This document shows, piece by piece, positions 34,193-45,369 of a stretch of 64,000 bases of DNA. The position numbers and the translations under genes are program-made. Source of the DNA: Myxocyprinus asiaticus. Taxonomy: Eukaryota > Chordata > Actinopteri > Cypriniformes > Catostomidae. How positions within the stretch are numbered: the first letter of the stretch is position 1; every line of letters starts with the position of its first letter. Under the pieces are notes generated by a model. That model searched no databases. It was not told where the DNA came from and was given only the letters and a program-made list of their open reading frames with translations. The stretch is from the NCBI RefSeq assembly GCF_019703515.2, contig NC_059348.1:24910156-24974155 (forward strand). Reading direction: 5' to 3'.

Positions 34193-34721
34193 CCCTCTTT
34201 TTTTTAAAAAAATGCATAATCCATCATTCTCAACTAAAGAAACACTAGAAAGAAATGATTCTGAACAGACATTTATCTGTACGTACAGCAAGTGGTCAGT
34301 GGGCACAGCAATATGGAGAGTGTTGCCTTCAGGTGGGAGCAGTTGGACAGCATATAGCTTATAATGAGGAATTTTCCCCTGCTGCTCATAGATCTGCTGG
34401 GTCAATCATTAGCCGTCTCCATGGTCACTGATTTGTGTTTTAATGGCTGTCTGACTGTCCCAGAGAAGTCCAATAGCTATTTATAGACAGAGAAACAAAG
34501 TGTTGGCCAACGAAGGCATTGCAGGATAAATTTTAACCACCAAACTTTTAATCACATACTATTTTTATGTTGAATATCAGTGGTGTGCAGTGCATAAACC
34601 AGGTACCCCTTCAACCTTACTACCCCCCCACCACACACAAATGCACCCCGTATTATTATCACACAGTCCCCGATGGCCTGAGGCTGTCTACACTGGATGC
34701 ATCAAAGCGAACATTCTACAG

Positions 34722-35180
34722 GGCACTTACACACTAGGGAAAGCTCAGACCGAGCATTTGACGCTTGGGACTGCGTAAGGTCCATTTGGAAGGCGTGTAC
34801 CAAAGAGGGTAGAGGCAGTCATGGATAGAAACTATTCTCCACACACTCTCTTCACAATTACTATCTTTTAAGCCTGACAGAGAAAGATTATAGAGGACAG
34901 GGAATGAATACACTGCAAGCATGAGTTTGTCAGCCATGTTTTGTTTTTTATTTCACAGCACAACTAGTTCCGCCTCTCTGAGATTCCCATTGGTCAACGG
35001 ATGCCTACACAGAGTGCGTTGCAGCAAAAGCTGAAATGTTCTAAACTTTTGGTCGCATGTTGGTTCACTATTGGAAATCCTTGTGTTTTCCCTCTCCGTC
35101 CTTGCAACGTACCATCCCCTTAGAAATCAATGCATTCGCAGCGTTCTCTAATGCAGTGTTAACTCTAGTGTGTAGGCCTC
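34722..35180. mobile_element. Nested TIR MITE
   Basis: The left end CACTTACACACTAGGG and the right end reversed GCCTACACACTAGAG form imperfect TIRs. A related end with 'gcagtgtaaactctagtgtgtaga' is seen alone at about 13864-13890. Confidence 0.55.
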
Positions 35181-36521
35181 CTAAACTATATATTTAGATT
35201 TTTGGAAGGAGTAGTGCCTGCATGTGCAGCGCAAAATGGAACAGGGCATCCATTCAGTCAGGGCCTGTCAACCCATTAGGCGACATAGGCGAGTGCCTAG
35301 GGTGGCATTGCTTCGGGGGCGCTGATCTACCGAGCCAAAAAGTAGTGTTCAATCTGTGTCAAACAAAATGTGCCCTGTGTTCCGATGATGCATTGTGCCT
35401 TAACTACCATACTACTCTTACTATTTCTGTTATACCTGTGTTTGGCAAAAACAGTGAGAGTAGTATGGATAGTATACCATTGTGAACACGGCCATAGACT
35501 CATGAGCACGGGGCTCGTGAATCGAAGTGATGCCCGATGCATGAATTAATCAGTCTTTTGAGTCGATTCTTCTCAATGAATTTGTCTAACGTGCGGGCTG
35601 AATCATTTGAAGCTCTTTGTCATGCAGTAAAACAGTAACGGGTTGCTTTAAATGACAGAGAACAAAAGCAATGCTGAATGAAGTGAATATTTTCTTACAT
35701 TTCATTGAAACAAAACCTGCAGCTGTATTCAATCGTTTTCCAGTGATGATGATCATGTGCGTGTGCACCATGTGAATGATTGTCTACTGCAGGTAAAGAT
35801 ACTTTCTAAATAAAAGTGTATCAAAACACATTACAAGAAAACACTTAAAAGTACCAAAACCAAACCAATACCATGTTTTTTGGACATGTTCTTTGGAGTA
35901 GCCTTCCATGACTTCCAAATACCATGATATTGGCCTATTGTATTATAAAAATATCAAGTTTTTAACATACTGTACCATGATTCTGCCACAGCAGGCTTTT
36001 GAGAAAGGAAACTTTGATAAACCATCTTGTGCTGTATAATGTGAAATTAATGCTACACAATATACTGTATATAGGCTATTATATATATAGGCTACTAAAG
36101 AAATTGATGCTCCTAAAATCACCAGAAATGCTTTGGTGCTGTTTTTGAAATGAATAAATAGAGAGATAGATCAACATTGCCCGCGACAAATATTGGCGCC
36201 CCAACATATACTGACACACGTGCACCAAAATAAAATCTGCATAGGGCCCTTAAAATGCATTTACTGTCACTGCAATGCCACAACGGACACTTCCAATGTT
36301 GACAGCTTCATTGATTACAATAGCATCTATTTGCTTTTTATGCGATCCGCTGCTTGCGTCCGGTGTAGACAGGGTGTTAATCAGCATAGGCCTATTATCA
36401 GTCACATTTTTTTTGTTGTTGTTGTTGTGTTTCTTGCATACCATTTTATTCGGAAGCTGCTCTCAACAGAGGCCATTGGCATGGTGATTATGAGAACAAG
36501 GTTTCTTTGACATGGCAATAA

Positions 36522-36653
36522 ATTAAGATTGCACACAGCGCAAGAAAGTTGTCAATTAGTCAGTTCATTAGAAACTAAGAAAATAATATTAAGATTGCAC
36601 ACAGCGCAAAAAAGTTGTCAATTAGTCAGTTCGTTAGAAACTAAGAAAATAAT
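36522..36653. repeat. 66-bp tandem duplication
   Basis: Two adjacent 66-bp copies beginning ATTAAGATTGCACACAGCG differ at two positions, so the duplication is recent relative to the host element. Confidence 0.92.
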
Positions 36654-37239
36654 GTCATTCGGATTCTTCGCTGTAAACCATCCACGAATGTAAGACTTCT
36701 TGCTTTGCCTGTAGCTGGACATGTCTCACTGTTCATGGTAGCCTCAGGTAGAGACAGAAACACAGCTGCAGGAAGAGAAAATTTCATAACTTGCGTTCAA
36801 AGCACAACACCTTATCGTAACTCTGAAGATGCAGATTTCTGACGCCCAACCCCCAAGGTGAAAATAATGCATTTGATTGTTTAGATTTTCTGTCACTCTG
36901 CTAATACAAATTAATTACAGAATCCTTCAAAATATTCTGTAAAGGGTGATGCAGTAACGTAAATCGAAAGTGCATTAATGAGTGGTTTTGAAGGACCGCT
37001 TACACTCCGTCAAACAGGAACAATGCGAAGATATTTCTGGTAGTCTATATTACATTTAAGTTGTTTTTGAAGTTGCATATTTATATATTTAAATGCATTT
37101 ATTTATTCAATGCACATTCATTGTTAAATAAACAGGAGAAAGAATGCTTCATAATTTGAATAAAGCTTCAAATTCAGTTTATGCCACCCCTTCTCTGAAG
37201 GGTTTGAAGGGGCTGACTGCATGCCACTGTTGAATATAA

Positions 37240-38915
37240 TGTGCAAAAGCATAAAAATGCTCTTCTCAATGTATTTAGTCGTTCCAAAAGAAATTCAACC
37301 ACAGGCTAACAAACCAATTATGACAACTTAATAGTCAGGCAAGAACAGAAAATAAGAAAAATAAGTCTGCAAATCGCACCACATGAAATTATTTTCGGGA
37401 AAAGTTTTCAGTGACTAATTTGTTTCTTTTGTGAGCTGTGTGTGGGTAGTCTAAAGTCTGGTATTATATTCCATGACAAGACTTTACACCGATCTGCATG
37501 TCCTTCAGTCTCTCCCTCCAAAAGCTTTTCAGTGAAACGCTCTGCATGCTCATGAAATATATATAGTACAAAAAAAAGTTTGTATCCTTTCCCAAATGCG
37601 GCATCCTGTATGAATAATTGATGCCTGTATTCCAACACATTTGAATCATTAAACAGATGGAACACTGAACATAGCACTCTCATTAATATCCAGTCAGCCC
37701 CTGTGTCCACAGGGTTTCTGCGGACTTTCGCCTCTCTTTCGCAAGCTAAGCCCTACAGTTCATTTTAAAGATGCATCCATCCAAGTAAAACCGTTTTGAT
37801 CAGACCAAATGGAGTCAGTTAAGAGAGCTGGCCTGTTTTTAAAGCCCGTGACGCTAGTCTTGCTCCACACAGCAGGTTGCCCTGCTCTGTGGCTGGGCAG
37901 TAGATGACTTGTCAAAACGGTTTTATGTATTTGTATACGCACACATATATATTGTTTTGGGCTGCAAAGCATCAGGCTCTCCTGGCAGCTCCTCTGGCTG
38001 TTTAAAGTCATTAATGTTCTCCAAATACCCCAGCGCTCCAGCAGCCCCTGCTGAGCATGGTGGACTGGAACGCATTGCCTGCAGGGAGCAAGATAAAACC
38101 AGGCAGAGCGAGAGAGAAAGAGAGAGAGTCAGAAACAAAATCAAAGTCCAGCATCAAAAAGTCAGCCTTCCCTTATGAAGCTGTACAAAAGACAGAGGGT
38201 GATGGGGAGAAAAAGAGAGCAAGAAAGAAAGACGGAAAAGAAGTGTTGGAAGGGAAAACGTGGGGCCTCGTAGATATGACTCCAGCTGTCATGGAAGTCA
38301 TATAGCTCTCTATAATGGAAATTTCTGATAGGTTCAACGATGAGCAGAGTACATACCGTTTTTTCTCTCTCTTTTTTTTTTTTTTACTCTCCTCACAGAT
38401 GGACCTCCAAATGTTTCGGGGGAGGCTCTCTCTCTTTTCGCTCTCTCTGTCTCCTGCATGGCAGCATGGGTATATTTGGAAACTCCACAAACACAAGGAC
38501 AAGAAACAGTCACCACCGCTCCCTGTTGTGAGGTTCTGGAAAGGCAAATGAATAGCAGGATCGTTAGTCTACTGATTGACATGAGGGGCAAGAAAAGACA
38601 AGCCTCCCGAGCAGATGTGTGACTTCAGAGTGTATCAATGATTTGAGATTAGTCTATAGTCGTAAAAAAAAACACCAGTTGTTTCTTTTAAGAGAAAGGT
38701 CTCGCAGGGTCTTTCAAAAACACTTGTGATGAAGATTAGAGAATGTTTGCAAGGAGAACTCCATCGTGTGAATGAGGAGCAGTTATTGGAAAAGCTGTCT
38801 TCCGATAGTTTTCTGCCAGTGATGAGTGGGCAGTTTCATTTGTGCGGGAGTGAGAATACAAAGTCTGATCCATTCCATTGCTTTGAAATATCTCAGCAGT
38901 TTAAGCAAGCATGAA
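37240..38915. other. Non-coding DNA
   Basis: GA-rich simple sequence lies near 38106-38135 and 38195-38240. A plus-strand polypyrimidine tract ending CTCACAG at about 38398 looks like an acceptor, but the following 50-codon frame has no domain or donor. No gene is called. Confidence 0.45.
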
Positions 38916-39366
38916 GCTGTAACACTACAATAAAGATCCATTTGTTAACATTAGTTAACCACATTAACATGAACTAGTAATGAACAATATTTTTACAGCA
39001 TTCATTAATCTTGGTTAATGTTAAATTTCAACATGTACATTTTTAATATCAAAAGTTTAATACAGGCATGTTAACGTGTTAATGCACTATGAAGTAACAA
39101 TGAACAATTGTATTTTTGTAAACTAACATTAACAAACATGTCAGGTGTATTCTGTTGATTCATGTCTTTTATTTTGAAATTCTAGTTCCCGTTTCATGTC
39201 ATGTGTTCCTGTTTCCCTAGTCATGTGATTTCTGTTTTCCCTCTGTGTTCATGTGTCATGTTTTCATTGGTTTATTGTTTAATTATCTTGTTATCAGTTC
39301 TGTTTGTTCATTGGTTTATGTTCTCCCATGTCTTGTATTTAAGCCCTCATGTTTGCATTGTCTATT

Positions 39367-39377
39367 GGTGGAGTATT
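39367..39377 (+). promoter_or_regulatory. Predicted RNA 5' end, element 2
   Basis: GGTGGAGTATT pairs with 39707-39717 at ten of eleven positions, counting one G-U pair, with one mismatch. Its distance from the TATA-like box equals that in element 1 to within one base, although the sequence itself has changed. Confidence 0.55.
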
Positions 39378-39397
39378 GAATGTGATTGTATGTGTTT

Positions 39398-39562
39398 GTC
39401 AAGCCATAGTCAAGCCATAGTCAAGCCATAGTCAAGCCATAGTCAAGCCATAGTCAAGCCATAGTCAAGCCATAGTCAAGCCATAGTCAAGCCATAGTCA
39501 AGCCATAGTCAAGCCATAGTCAAGCCATAGTCAAGCCATAGTCAAGCCATAGTCAAGCCATA
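39398..39562 (+). repeat. 11-bp minisatellite, 15 perfect copies
   Basis: GTCAAGCCATA repeated fifteen times without a single mismatch, starting about 30 bp after the predicted transcript start. The 3' LTR has one perfect unit plus degenerate ones at 41177-41215. Confidence 0.97.
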
Positions 39563-39721
39563 GTCAAGTTCATGATTTCTGTTTCACGTTTCTAGTTAGG
39601 GTTTTTTGGTTCACATTTATAAATAAACTGCACTTGGGTTCTTCATCTTCACGTCATCGTCATCTTCATCTTTGTCATCATTGTCAGCAGCCAGCATACG
39701 TTACAGAATACTTGACCACCC

Positions 39722-40847
39722 ATGGACCCAGCAGTTTTACTTCTGCGCTTACGTCAGGGGAATCGACCTCTGGAGGACTATGTTGAGGACTTCTGCGGTC
39801 TAGCCAGCCAGGTAGACTTCAATGAGGTTGCCCTCAAGGGTTGTTTTAGATTTGGACTAAATGAGTCCATTTCTTTTTTGATGCCTGGCGATCGCAGTTC
39901 CCTCAGTCTGGCTCAGTATATCGACCTCGCCCTTCGATTCATCGGTTCCCCGTTCACTGTGGGGGAGGCGGATCCCGAGCCAGAGTTCCACGACACGGCC
40001 GCCGCCGAGCCAGAGTTCCACGACACGGCCGCCGCCGAGCCAGAGTTCCACGACACGGCCGCCGCCGAGCCAGAGTTCCACGACACGGCCGCCGCCGAGC
40101 CAGAGTTCCACGACACGACACGGCCGCCGCCGAGCCAGAGTTCCACGCCACGTCACAGCGACGCCTCAGCCTGCTCCACGCCACGTCACAGCGACGCCTC
40201 AGCCTGCTCCACGCCACGTCACAGCGACGCCTCAGCCTGCTCCACGCCACGTCACAGCGACGCCTCAGCCTGCTCCATGCCATGACACAGCCACACCTGA
40301 TCAGTGGGATCAGGAGATGGTTCCCACCCTTATACCCACCTTTAGTTCTCCTGAGCAGGCAAGGGGAACTTTTGGCCCTCTGATCCCGCCTGGACCCTCT
40401 GAGCCCTGGACTTCGCTTTGGCCTGTCGGTCCCTCAACATTGCCTCAGCTCGGCGTTCCCTCGGCTCCACTACAGTCCTTTAGCCTGTCGGCTGTACCGG
40501 GGTCCCTCGTCCCTCTGGCTCCTCCTTGGTCCTCAGTCCCACCAGCTCCACCTCAGTCTTTCGATCCCTCAGCTCCACCTTGCTCCTTCGAGCCTCTGGC
40601 ATCGCCTTGGTCCTCCCTGCCATCGGCTCCACCCTGGCCCTTCGTGTCTTCGGCTACTCTCCGGGCACCACATTCCAAGGCTCCGCCCCTCGAGCCTCTC
40701 ATGGCTCCACCTTCCATGGCTCCGCCCCTTGAGCCTCTCATGGCTTCACTTCCCACCCTGGTCCCATGCCCCTCGCCCTTTCTCGCCACGCCATGCCCCA
40801 CGCCTCAAGACACCCCCCCCCCACCCCCGCTCCCTACAGAACTTTGA
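39722..40847 (+). pseudogene. Gag-like ORF of element 2, frame-disrupted
   Basis: The ATG at 39722 opens a Gag-like domain (residues 1-83) clearly homologous to that of element 1, sharing LRQGNRPLE and DYVEDF-type motifs. Five 30-bp repeats ([10 protein letters not shown]) follow at 39977-40130. The fifth carries five extra bases, and past it the frame no longer reads the 33-bp repeats as element 1 does: they appear as an [15 protein letters not shown] peptide. The frame matching element 1's repeat peptide continues instead into the open Pro/Ser-rich frame at 40317-40847. The ORF therefore looks broken in the repeats, or read by a frame change. No zinc knuckle or enzyme domain. Confidence 0.65.
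39977..40285 (+). repeat. 30-bp and 33-bp coding minisatellites
   Basis: Five 30-bp units, then four to five 33-bp units ('cctcagcctgctccacgcc' type). The 33-bp unit is homologous to element 1's, but the Cys codon is replaced by Arg in the corresponding frame. Confidence 0.88.
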
Positions 40848-40916
40848 ATTATGTCATGTATTACGTGTTTTGTTTATGTGTTGGGGTGTCAGGAGCCACC
40901 CCTTAGTGGGGGGATA

Positions 40917-41361
40917 TGTCAGGTGTATTCTGTTGATTCATGTCTTTTATTTTGAAGTTCTAGTTCCTGTTTCATGTCATGTGTTCCTGTTTCCCTAGTC
41001 ATGTGATTTCTGTTTTCCCTCCATGTTCATGTGTCATGTTTTCATTGGTTTATTGTTTAATTATCTTGTTATCAGTTCTGTTTGTTCATTGGTTTATGTT
41101 CTCCCATGTCTTGTATTTAAGCCCTCATGTTTGCATTGTCTATTGCTGGAGTATTGAATGTGATTGTATGTGTTTGTCAAGCCATAGTTAAGTCAAGCCT
41201 AGTCAGGTTATAGTCAAGTTCATGTTTATGATTTATGTTTCACATTTCTAGTTAGGGTTTTTTGGTTCACGTTTATAAATAAACTGCACTTGGGTTCTTC
41301 ATCTTCACGTCATCGTCATCTTCGTCTTTGTCATCATTGTCAGCAGCCAGCATACATTACA
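40917..41361 (+). repeat. 3' LTR of element 2
   Basis: 445 bp, starting TGTCAGGTG and ending CATTACA. It carries the TATA-like box, GCTGGAGTATT and AATAAA, but lacks the expanded minisatellite. Confidence 0.9.
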
Positions 41362-41639
41362 AAAGAGTAATAAATTCTGTAAAAAATATCATGTTCATTG
41401 TTAGTTCATGCTACCTGAAGCATTACCTAATGTTATTACATGGCTCTCTGGAATACTTGATTCTGATTGGTCAATGGCACCATCTAGTGGTCTGATATTT
41501 CTCAGTAACAACCGCATGTCCACTCCACTTCATGATGGGATCCTGATGACTCTGTCAGGGTTTATTTTATGAGAACAAACGGCTGACTCTACATTATCCC
41601 TTACTTAATGATTGGAACCTTATTGTAAAGTATTCCATA

Positions 41640-42480
41640 TGAAGCTGTATCTAAACCCGAACAATCATAGAAACATGGCACTTTATAGGCAAGTAATTCT
41701 TTACTGAAAAAACTAAAAGTTTAAATATGTAATCCCAGTCAGGGGCACAGAATCACAATACAGGATATGCCATGCATACGGGCCCAGAATTTGATGAAAG
41801 TAAATAAATAAATAAATAAAGAGATGTTTTGCAGAAGGACTATTGCGCACACATTTTAATAATGCGGGAAAGTATTTGCTATAACAGGTGAGGAATAGTA
41901 CATCACTCCAAGCACATCAAGAAGTTTGTCTTTCTATCAGGCTTCAAGTCCAAAATCTGTGCATTTGCATCATTTGTTTCTGTGACATGCAGCAAGGTCA
42001 CTGGAAATGTGTTGACTAGTGTGAACGCGCAGTGACCTGTTTCACACTAGTATTTTTCCCTTAGTAAGGAAGGTGCCTTTTTTTACTTTAAATTAACTTC
42101 TTTTTAACACTGAGCACTGGATAAAACCTTTGTTAAAAAATATACCCTCTGGTGTGAAATACAAAATTAACTGCTTAGTTTATAAAATTGTATTGTACTA
42201 TACATCTAACATGAATACACCTTTGAAAAGAAAGACAGCAGCAGCAGGAAAAATGCTGTGGCTAATTTCTGAGCTGCTCAACTGCAGAATGAAGGACATT
42301 CACGCTCTGTCTGTACTTCATCATATCATTTAGCACACCTGTTATGTCATATTTCCATCTTTATCTAAAGTTCTGTCTGGTATGTACAGTTATTTTCTTT
42401 GCTTTTTATATTAGTCAGTTTGGTTTTGTTTGCATTACTCTGATTGCATGTTTATATGCATAGTCATACTGTACTTATTC
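41640..42480. other. AT-rich non-coding DNA
   Basis: An (AAAT)n patch lies near 41804-41820. A plus-strand CAG|GTGAGG near 41887 follows a short open frame but has no support beyond that. Confidence 0.45.
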
Positions 42481-42483
42481 ATA

Positions 42484-43972
42484 CAACCCCAATTCCAAAA
42501 AAGTTGGGACAGTATGAAAAATGCTAATAAAAACAAAAAGTAGTGATTTGTAAATTATATTCACCCTTTGCTAAATTGAAAACACTACAACTAAACATTA
42601 TATGATGTTTTGAATTTCATTTCATTTTTTTTTATTTTATTTTATTTTTTTTTTTTATGTACTGTAATTTCAAATCAGATGATTGCAACACGCTCCAACA
42701 AAGTTGAGACAGGGGCAATTTAAGACTAATAACAATTTAACGAGTTAATATAGCAAGGCGATGTGAAACAGGAGATGTTAAACAGGTGAGGCAACTGTGT
42801 CATAATACTGTATACTGTATAAGGAGCCTCCAAAAACAGCCTAGTCCTTCAAGAGCAAGGATCATTCGAGACTTGTCAATTTGCCAACAGATGCTTCAGC
42901 AAGTAATCCAGCACTTTGAGAACAATGTTCCTCAAAGACAAATTGGAAGGATTTTGGGCATTTCACCCTTTACAGTGCACAATATATATAAAAGATTCAA
43001 GGAATATGGTCAAATCTTGGTGCATAAAAGGCAAGACGAAAACCATTTCTCTGATCCCTCAGACATCACTGTCTTTAGAAACATAATACATCTGTAATGG
43101 ATATCATGAACTTGGGCTTGGTATTACTTTAGTAAACCTTTGTTAGTCAACACCATTCACCACTGCATCCACAGATGCAAGTTAAACTTTACTATGCAAA
43201 GCAGAAGCCCTACATCAAAACTTTCCAGAAGCGCTGCCGACTTCTCTGGGCTTGGTCTCATCTTAGATGGAAAGGAGAACAGTGGAACCGTCCAAGCTGT
43301 TATCAGCATCACATCCCAAAGCCAGTGTCTGTCGTGGTGTGGGGGTGTGTCAGTGCCCATGGTATGGGTAACTCGCACATCTGTGAGGGCACCATTAATG
43401 CAGACAGATATGTACAAACATTGGAGCAGCATATACTGCCATCCAGCACCATCTTTTCCAGGGATGGAACTGCAAACCACTTACTGGCCGAATAAGCAGA
43501 GAGTGCGGGTGCTAGATTGGCCTGCCTGCAGTCCTGACCATCTCCAATTGAGAATGTGTGGTGTATTATGAAACGCACAACACGGCAACGAAGACCCCGT
43601 ACAATTGTGCAGCTGAAGACCTGCATAATGGATGAAGGGGGGAAAATTCCACTTTTTAAACTGAGCAAACTTCAAAGTCTTCAGTGCATAAATGCTTAAT
43701 AAGTGTTATTAGAAGAAATGGTGATGTTTCACAGTGGTAAACACTCGACTGTCCCAACTTTTTTGGAGTGTGTTGCAATCATCTGATTTGAAATTACTGT
43801 ACATTTTCAAAAAACAAACAAATAAACAATGAAATTCACAAGGTAAAACATCATACAATGTTTAGTTGTAGTGCTTTCAATATAGCAAAAGGTGAATATA
43901 ATTTACAAATCACTACTTTTTGTTTTTATTAGCATGTTTCATACTGTCCCAACATTTTCAGAATTGGGGTTC
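42484..43972 (+). mobile_element. Tc1-like transposon with IR/DR ends, inactive
   Basis: Flanked by TA (42482-42483 and 43973-43974). The terminal inverted repeats exceed 200 bp, and each contains two copies of an AAAGTTGGGACAG-type direct repeat: outer at about 42494-42514 and inner at about 42695-42714, mirrored on the right at about 43747-43768 and 43940-43962. This IR/DR arrangement is typical of fish Tc1 elements. The transposase gene inside is broken. Confidence 0.9.
42786..43700 (+). pseudogene. Tc1-family transposase remnant
   Basis: The N-terminal part has a helix-turn-helix with RQIGRILGISPFTVHNIYKR (about 42936-42995), typical of Tc1 DNA-binding domains, and then a stop at 43097. 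The catalytic region is in another frame: RCRLLWAWSHLRW and VWGCVSAHGMG (about 43223-43372), then VRVLDWPACSPD in the first frame again (about 43500-43535). Comparison with Tc1 family layout shows missing segments where the first and second catalytic Asp should lie. Several frame changes and the lost acidic residues mean it cannot encode an active enzyme. Confidence 0.85.
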
Positions 43973-43974
43973 TA

Positions 43975-44360
43975 TATAAATGACTATTTATCTACCTTCT
44001 TTATATATCATAACTGCTTTGGCAGCAAGGTCCCCTTTCTCCGGGTTAGTTGCCATTTAACTGCATTCTGTCAACATTAAACTACATTTCTTTTTAACAA
44101 TTTACAATTGTCTTGAATACTTAACTACTTGTTTAAGTCATTTTTGCAAGAACCTCCCAGGAACTACAATATACTGTAAATGCAAGTCAGCACATGATTG
44201 AAAAAAGACAAGAAATATTCTTCTGAGCCATGTCATTACATATTAATGTATGGGGCTGAGCCCCAATAAGGCTGTCATCCTAGAATTGCTCCTGATCACA
44301 TTACATTAATTTGGGTAATGACAGGTAATCAGGGGAAGATCTCTTTAGTAAAGTGTCTCT
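43975..44360. other. AT-rich spacer
   Basis: Nothing recognised between the Tc1-like and the next TIR element. Confidence 0.6.
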
Positions 44361-45042
44361 GACCCTGTTTACACCTGGTATTAAAATGTGTCTCAGGTGA
44401 TCCGATCACATGTGGTCAGGTGAGATACATCACTGTTTACACTTGGTCACTTAAATGCGTCTTCAGTGACCACTTGTGATCGGATTTGGAGGGGAGGGAC
44501 TTTTATGATGACATACATCAGTCACTATGTCACACACTATGCGCACACTATTTCTCCCATATGCAGCTGAAATTTAATCTAAGCACAAAATCAACATTTC
44601 GAGTAGAACTGTCCATGATTTTAGTGGATTACCTGTATTAACCTGAGCTGCAGATGTTCATGCTTCTCATAAGTGTCCCTGCATGTTGATTTCAGACACA
44701 CTGAAGAAGATCAGTAAAGTTCTTGTGTTTGTGTATATATCCGCTTTTTTAATTTTCCGTTTTTTTCCATTTTAAACCGCTCATAACTGACAAAATGTTT
44801 TCAGTTCAGCGGTGGATTGACAGGTGAGGGGAGGAGCTTTGCCTCTGCCGGGATGCATTCAGGACAGATTAGCGTTTACACATCAAATGTGATGTGTTCA
44901 GATGTGTTTTTGACCACATTCATATGTGTTTTTTGTGATCTGATCACAAATGTTTTAGACCCTGTTTACGCATGTATTTAGCACCAAACACATGTAATCA
45001 GATCACCAAAAATGCATCTTAATACCAGGTGTAAACGGGGTC
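44361..45042. mobile_element. TIR element, 682 bp
   Basis: The left end GACCCTGTTTACACCTGGTA and right end reversed GACCCCGTTTACACCTGGTA form a long near-perfect TIR. The trinucleotide TCT is present on both flanks (possible 3-bp duplication). There is no ORF. Fragments occur at 28866-29275 and 59090-59182, and a weak one at 51757-51845. Confidence 0.82.
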
Positions 45043-45369
45043 TCTGACCTCTGTCTTTACCAGCATAGACATTGAGGGGCAAACATCCCATGCCTGAATA
45101 TTTAGATTAGTGGTCAATCAATTTGGTGTTTTAATTGGCAGATTCTTTAATGTTTACATTTCCCCACCTCAGTCTTGAATGTTTGGTTATATCCTTGATT
45201 TTAAAGATCGCAGTTTTATTGTTTGGCATCAGCCTGTGGTATAGAGTGATACATTAAACATGAGAGGGGTTTGGGAAAGGGAGTGGATGGGAGGGGGGCT
45301 GTGGAGCAGACTTCAGCTATAAAGTGGAATTGCTAAAGAGGTTCAAATTCCAACAAAGGCAATGGGGTG
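45043..45369. other. Unique non-coding DNA
   Basis: No repeat or exon signal recognised. Confidence 0.5.

Larger units (their letters stand above)
34578..37229. mobile_element. hAT-superfamily transposon, 2.65 kb, with nested insertions
   Basis: The ends are CAGTGGTGTGCAGTG and, reversed, CAGTGGCATGCAGTC. A perfect 8-bp duplication TTGAATAT flanks it (34570-34577 and 37230-37237). Subterminal CCCCTTCAA words occur at both ends in inverse orientation. No transposase ORF survives. A smaller TIR element (34722-35180) and a 66-bp tandem duplication (36522-36653) lie inside. The text at 35263-35330 is a common fish repeat word series and may be part of the element's old interior. Confidence 0.85.
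39139..39705 (+). repeat. 5' LTR of element 2, minisatellite-expanded
   Basis: 567 bp against 445 bp for the 3' LTR; the difference is almost all the 11-bp array. TATTTAAG at 39336-39343 precedes the predicted start (39367) by 31 bp. The U5 end shares the 'aataaactgcacttgggttc' region with element 1. Confidence 0.9.
39139..41361 (+). mobile_element. Non-autonomous, self-primed-type LTR retroelement (element 2)
   Basis: Same family and layout as element 1: LTRs TGTCAGG...TTACA (567 and 445 bp), a Gag-like ORF, in-frame minisatellites and a GTGGGGGGATA tract before the 3' LTR. The flanking 5-mers AAACA and AAAGA match at four of five positions. The 5' LTR is longer because of an internal 11-bp minisatellite. 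The self-priming pair is AATACTTGACC (39707-39717) with GGTGGAGTATT (39367-39377). No enzyme domains are seen. Confidence 0.85.
38920..41636. mobile_element. Older TIR repeat split by an LTR element
   Basis: The left terminus 'acactacaataaagatccatttgttaac' (in part) and the right terminus GGAACCTTATTGTAAAG are inverted relatives. The interior 'gttaatgttaa' and 'ttcattgttagttcatg' words flank the LTR element at 39139-41361. A further TA-rich insertion starting GGCTCTCTGGAATACTTGA at about 41442 sits near the right end. Confidence 0.65.

Noticed and set aside
34080..34364. Ile-Tyr repeat frame
   Set aside because: It is a translation of the (AT)n tract.
38375..38551. Polypyrimidine tract plus CACAG followed by a 50-codon frame
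   Set aside because: There is no donor, no domain and low-complexity surroundings.
39398..39562. Regular short repeats as a CRISPR array
   Set aside because: The units are contiguous 11-mers without spacers, inside an LTR of an animal retroelement.
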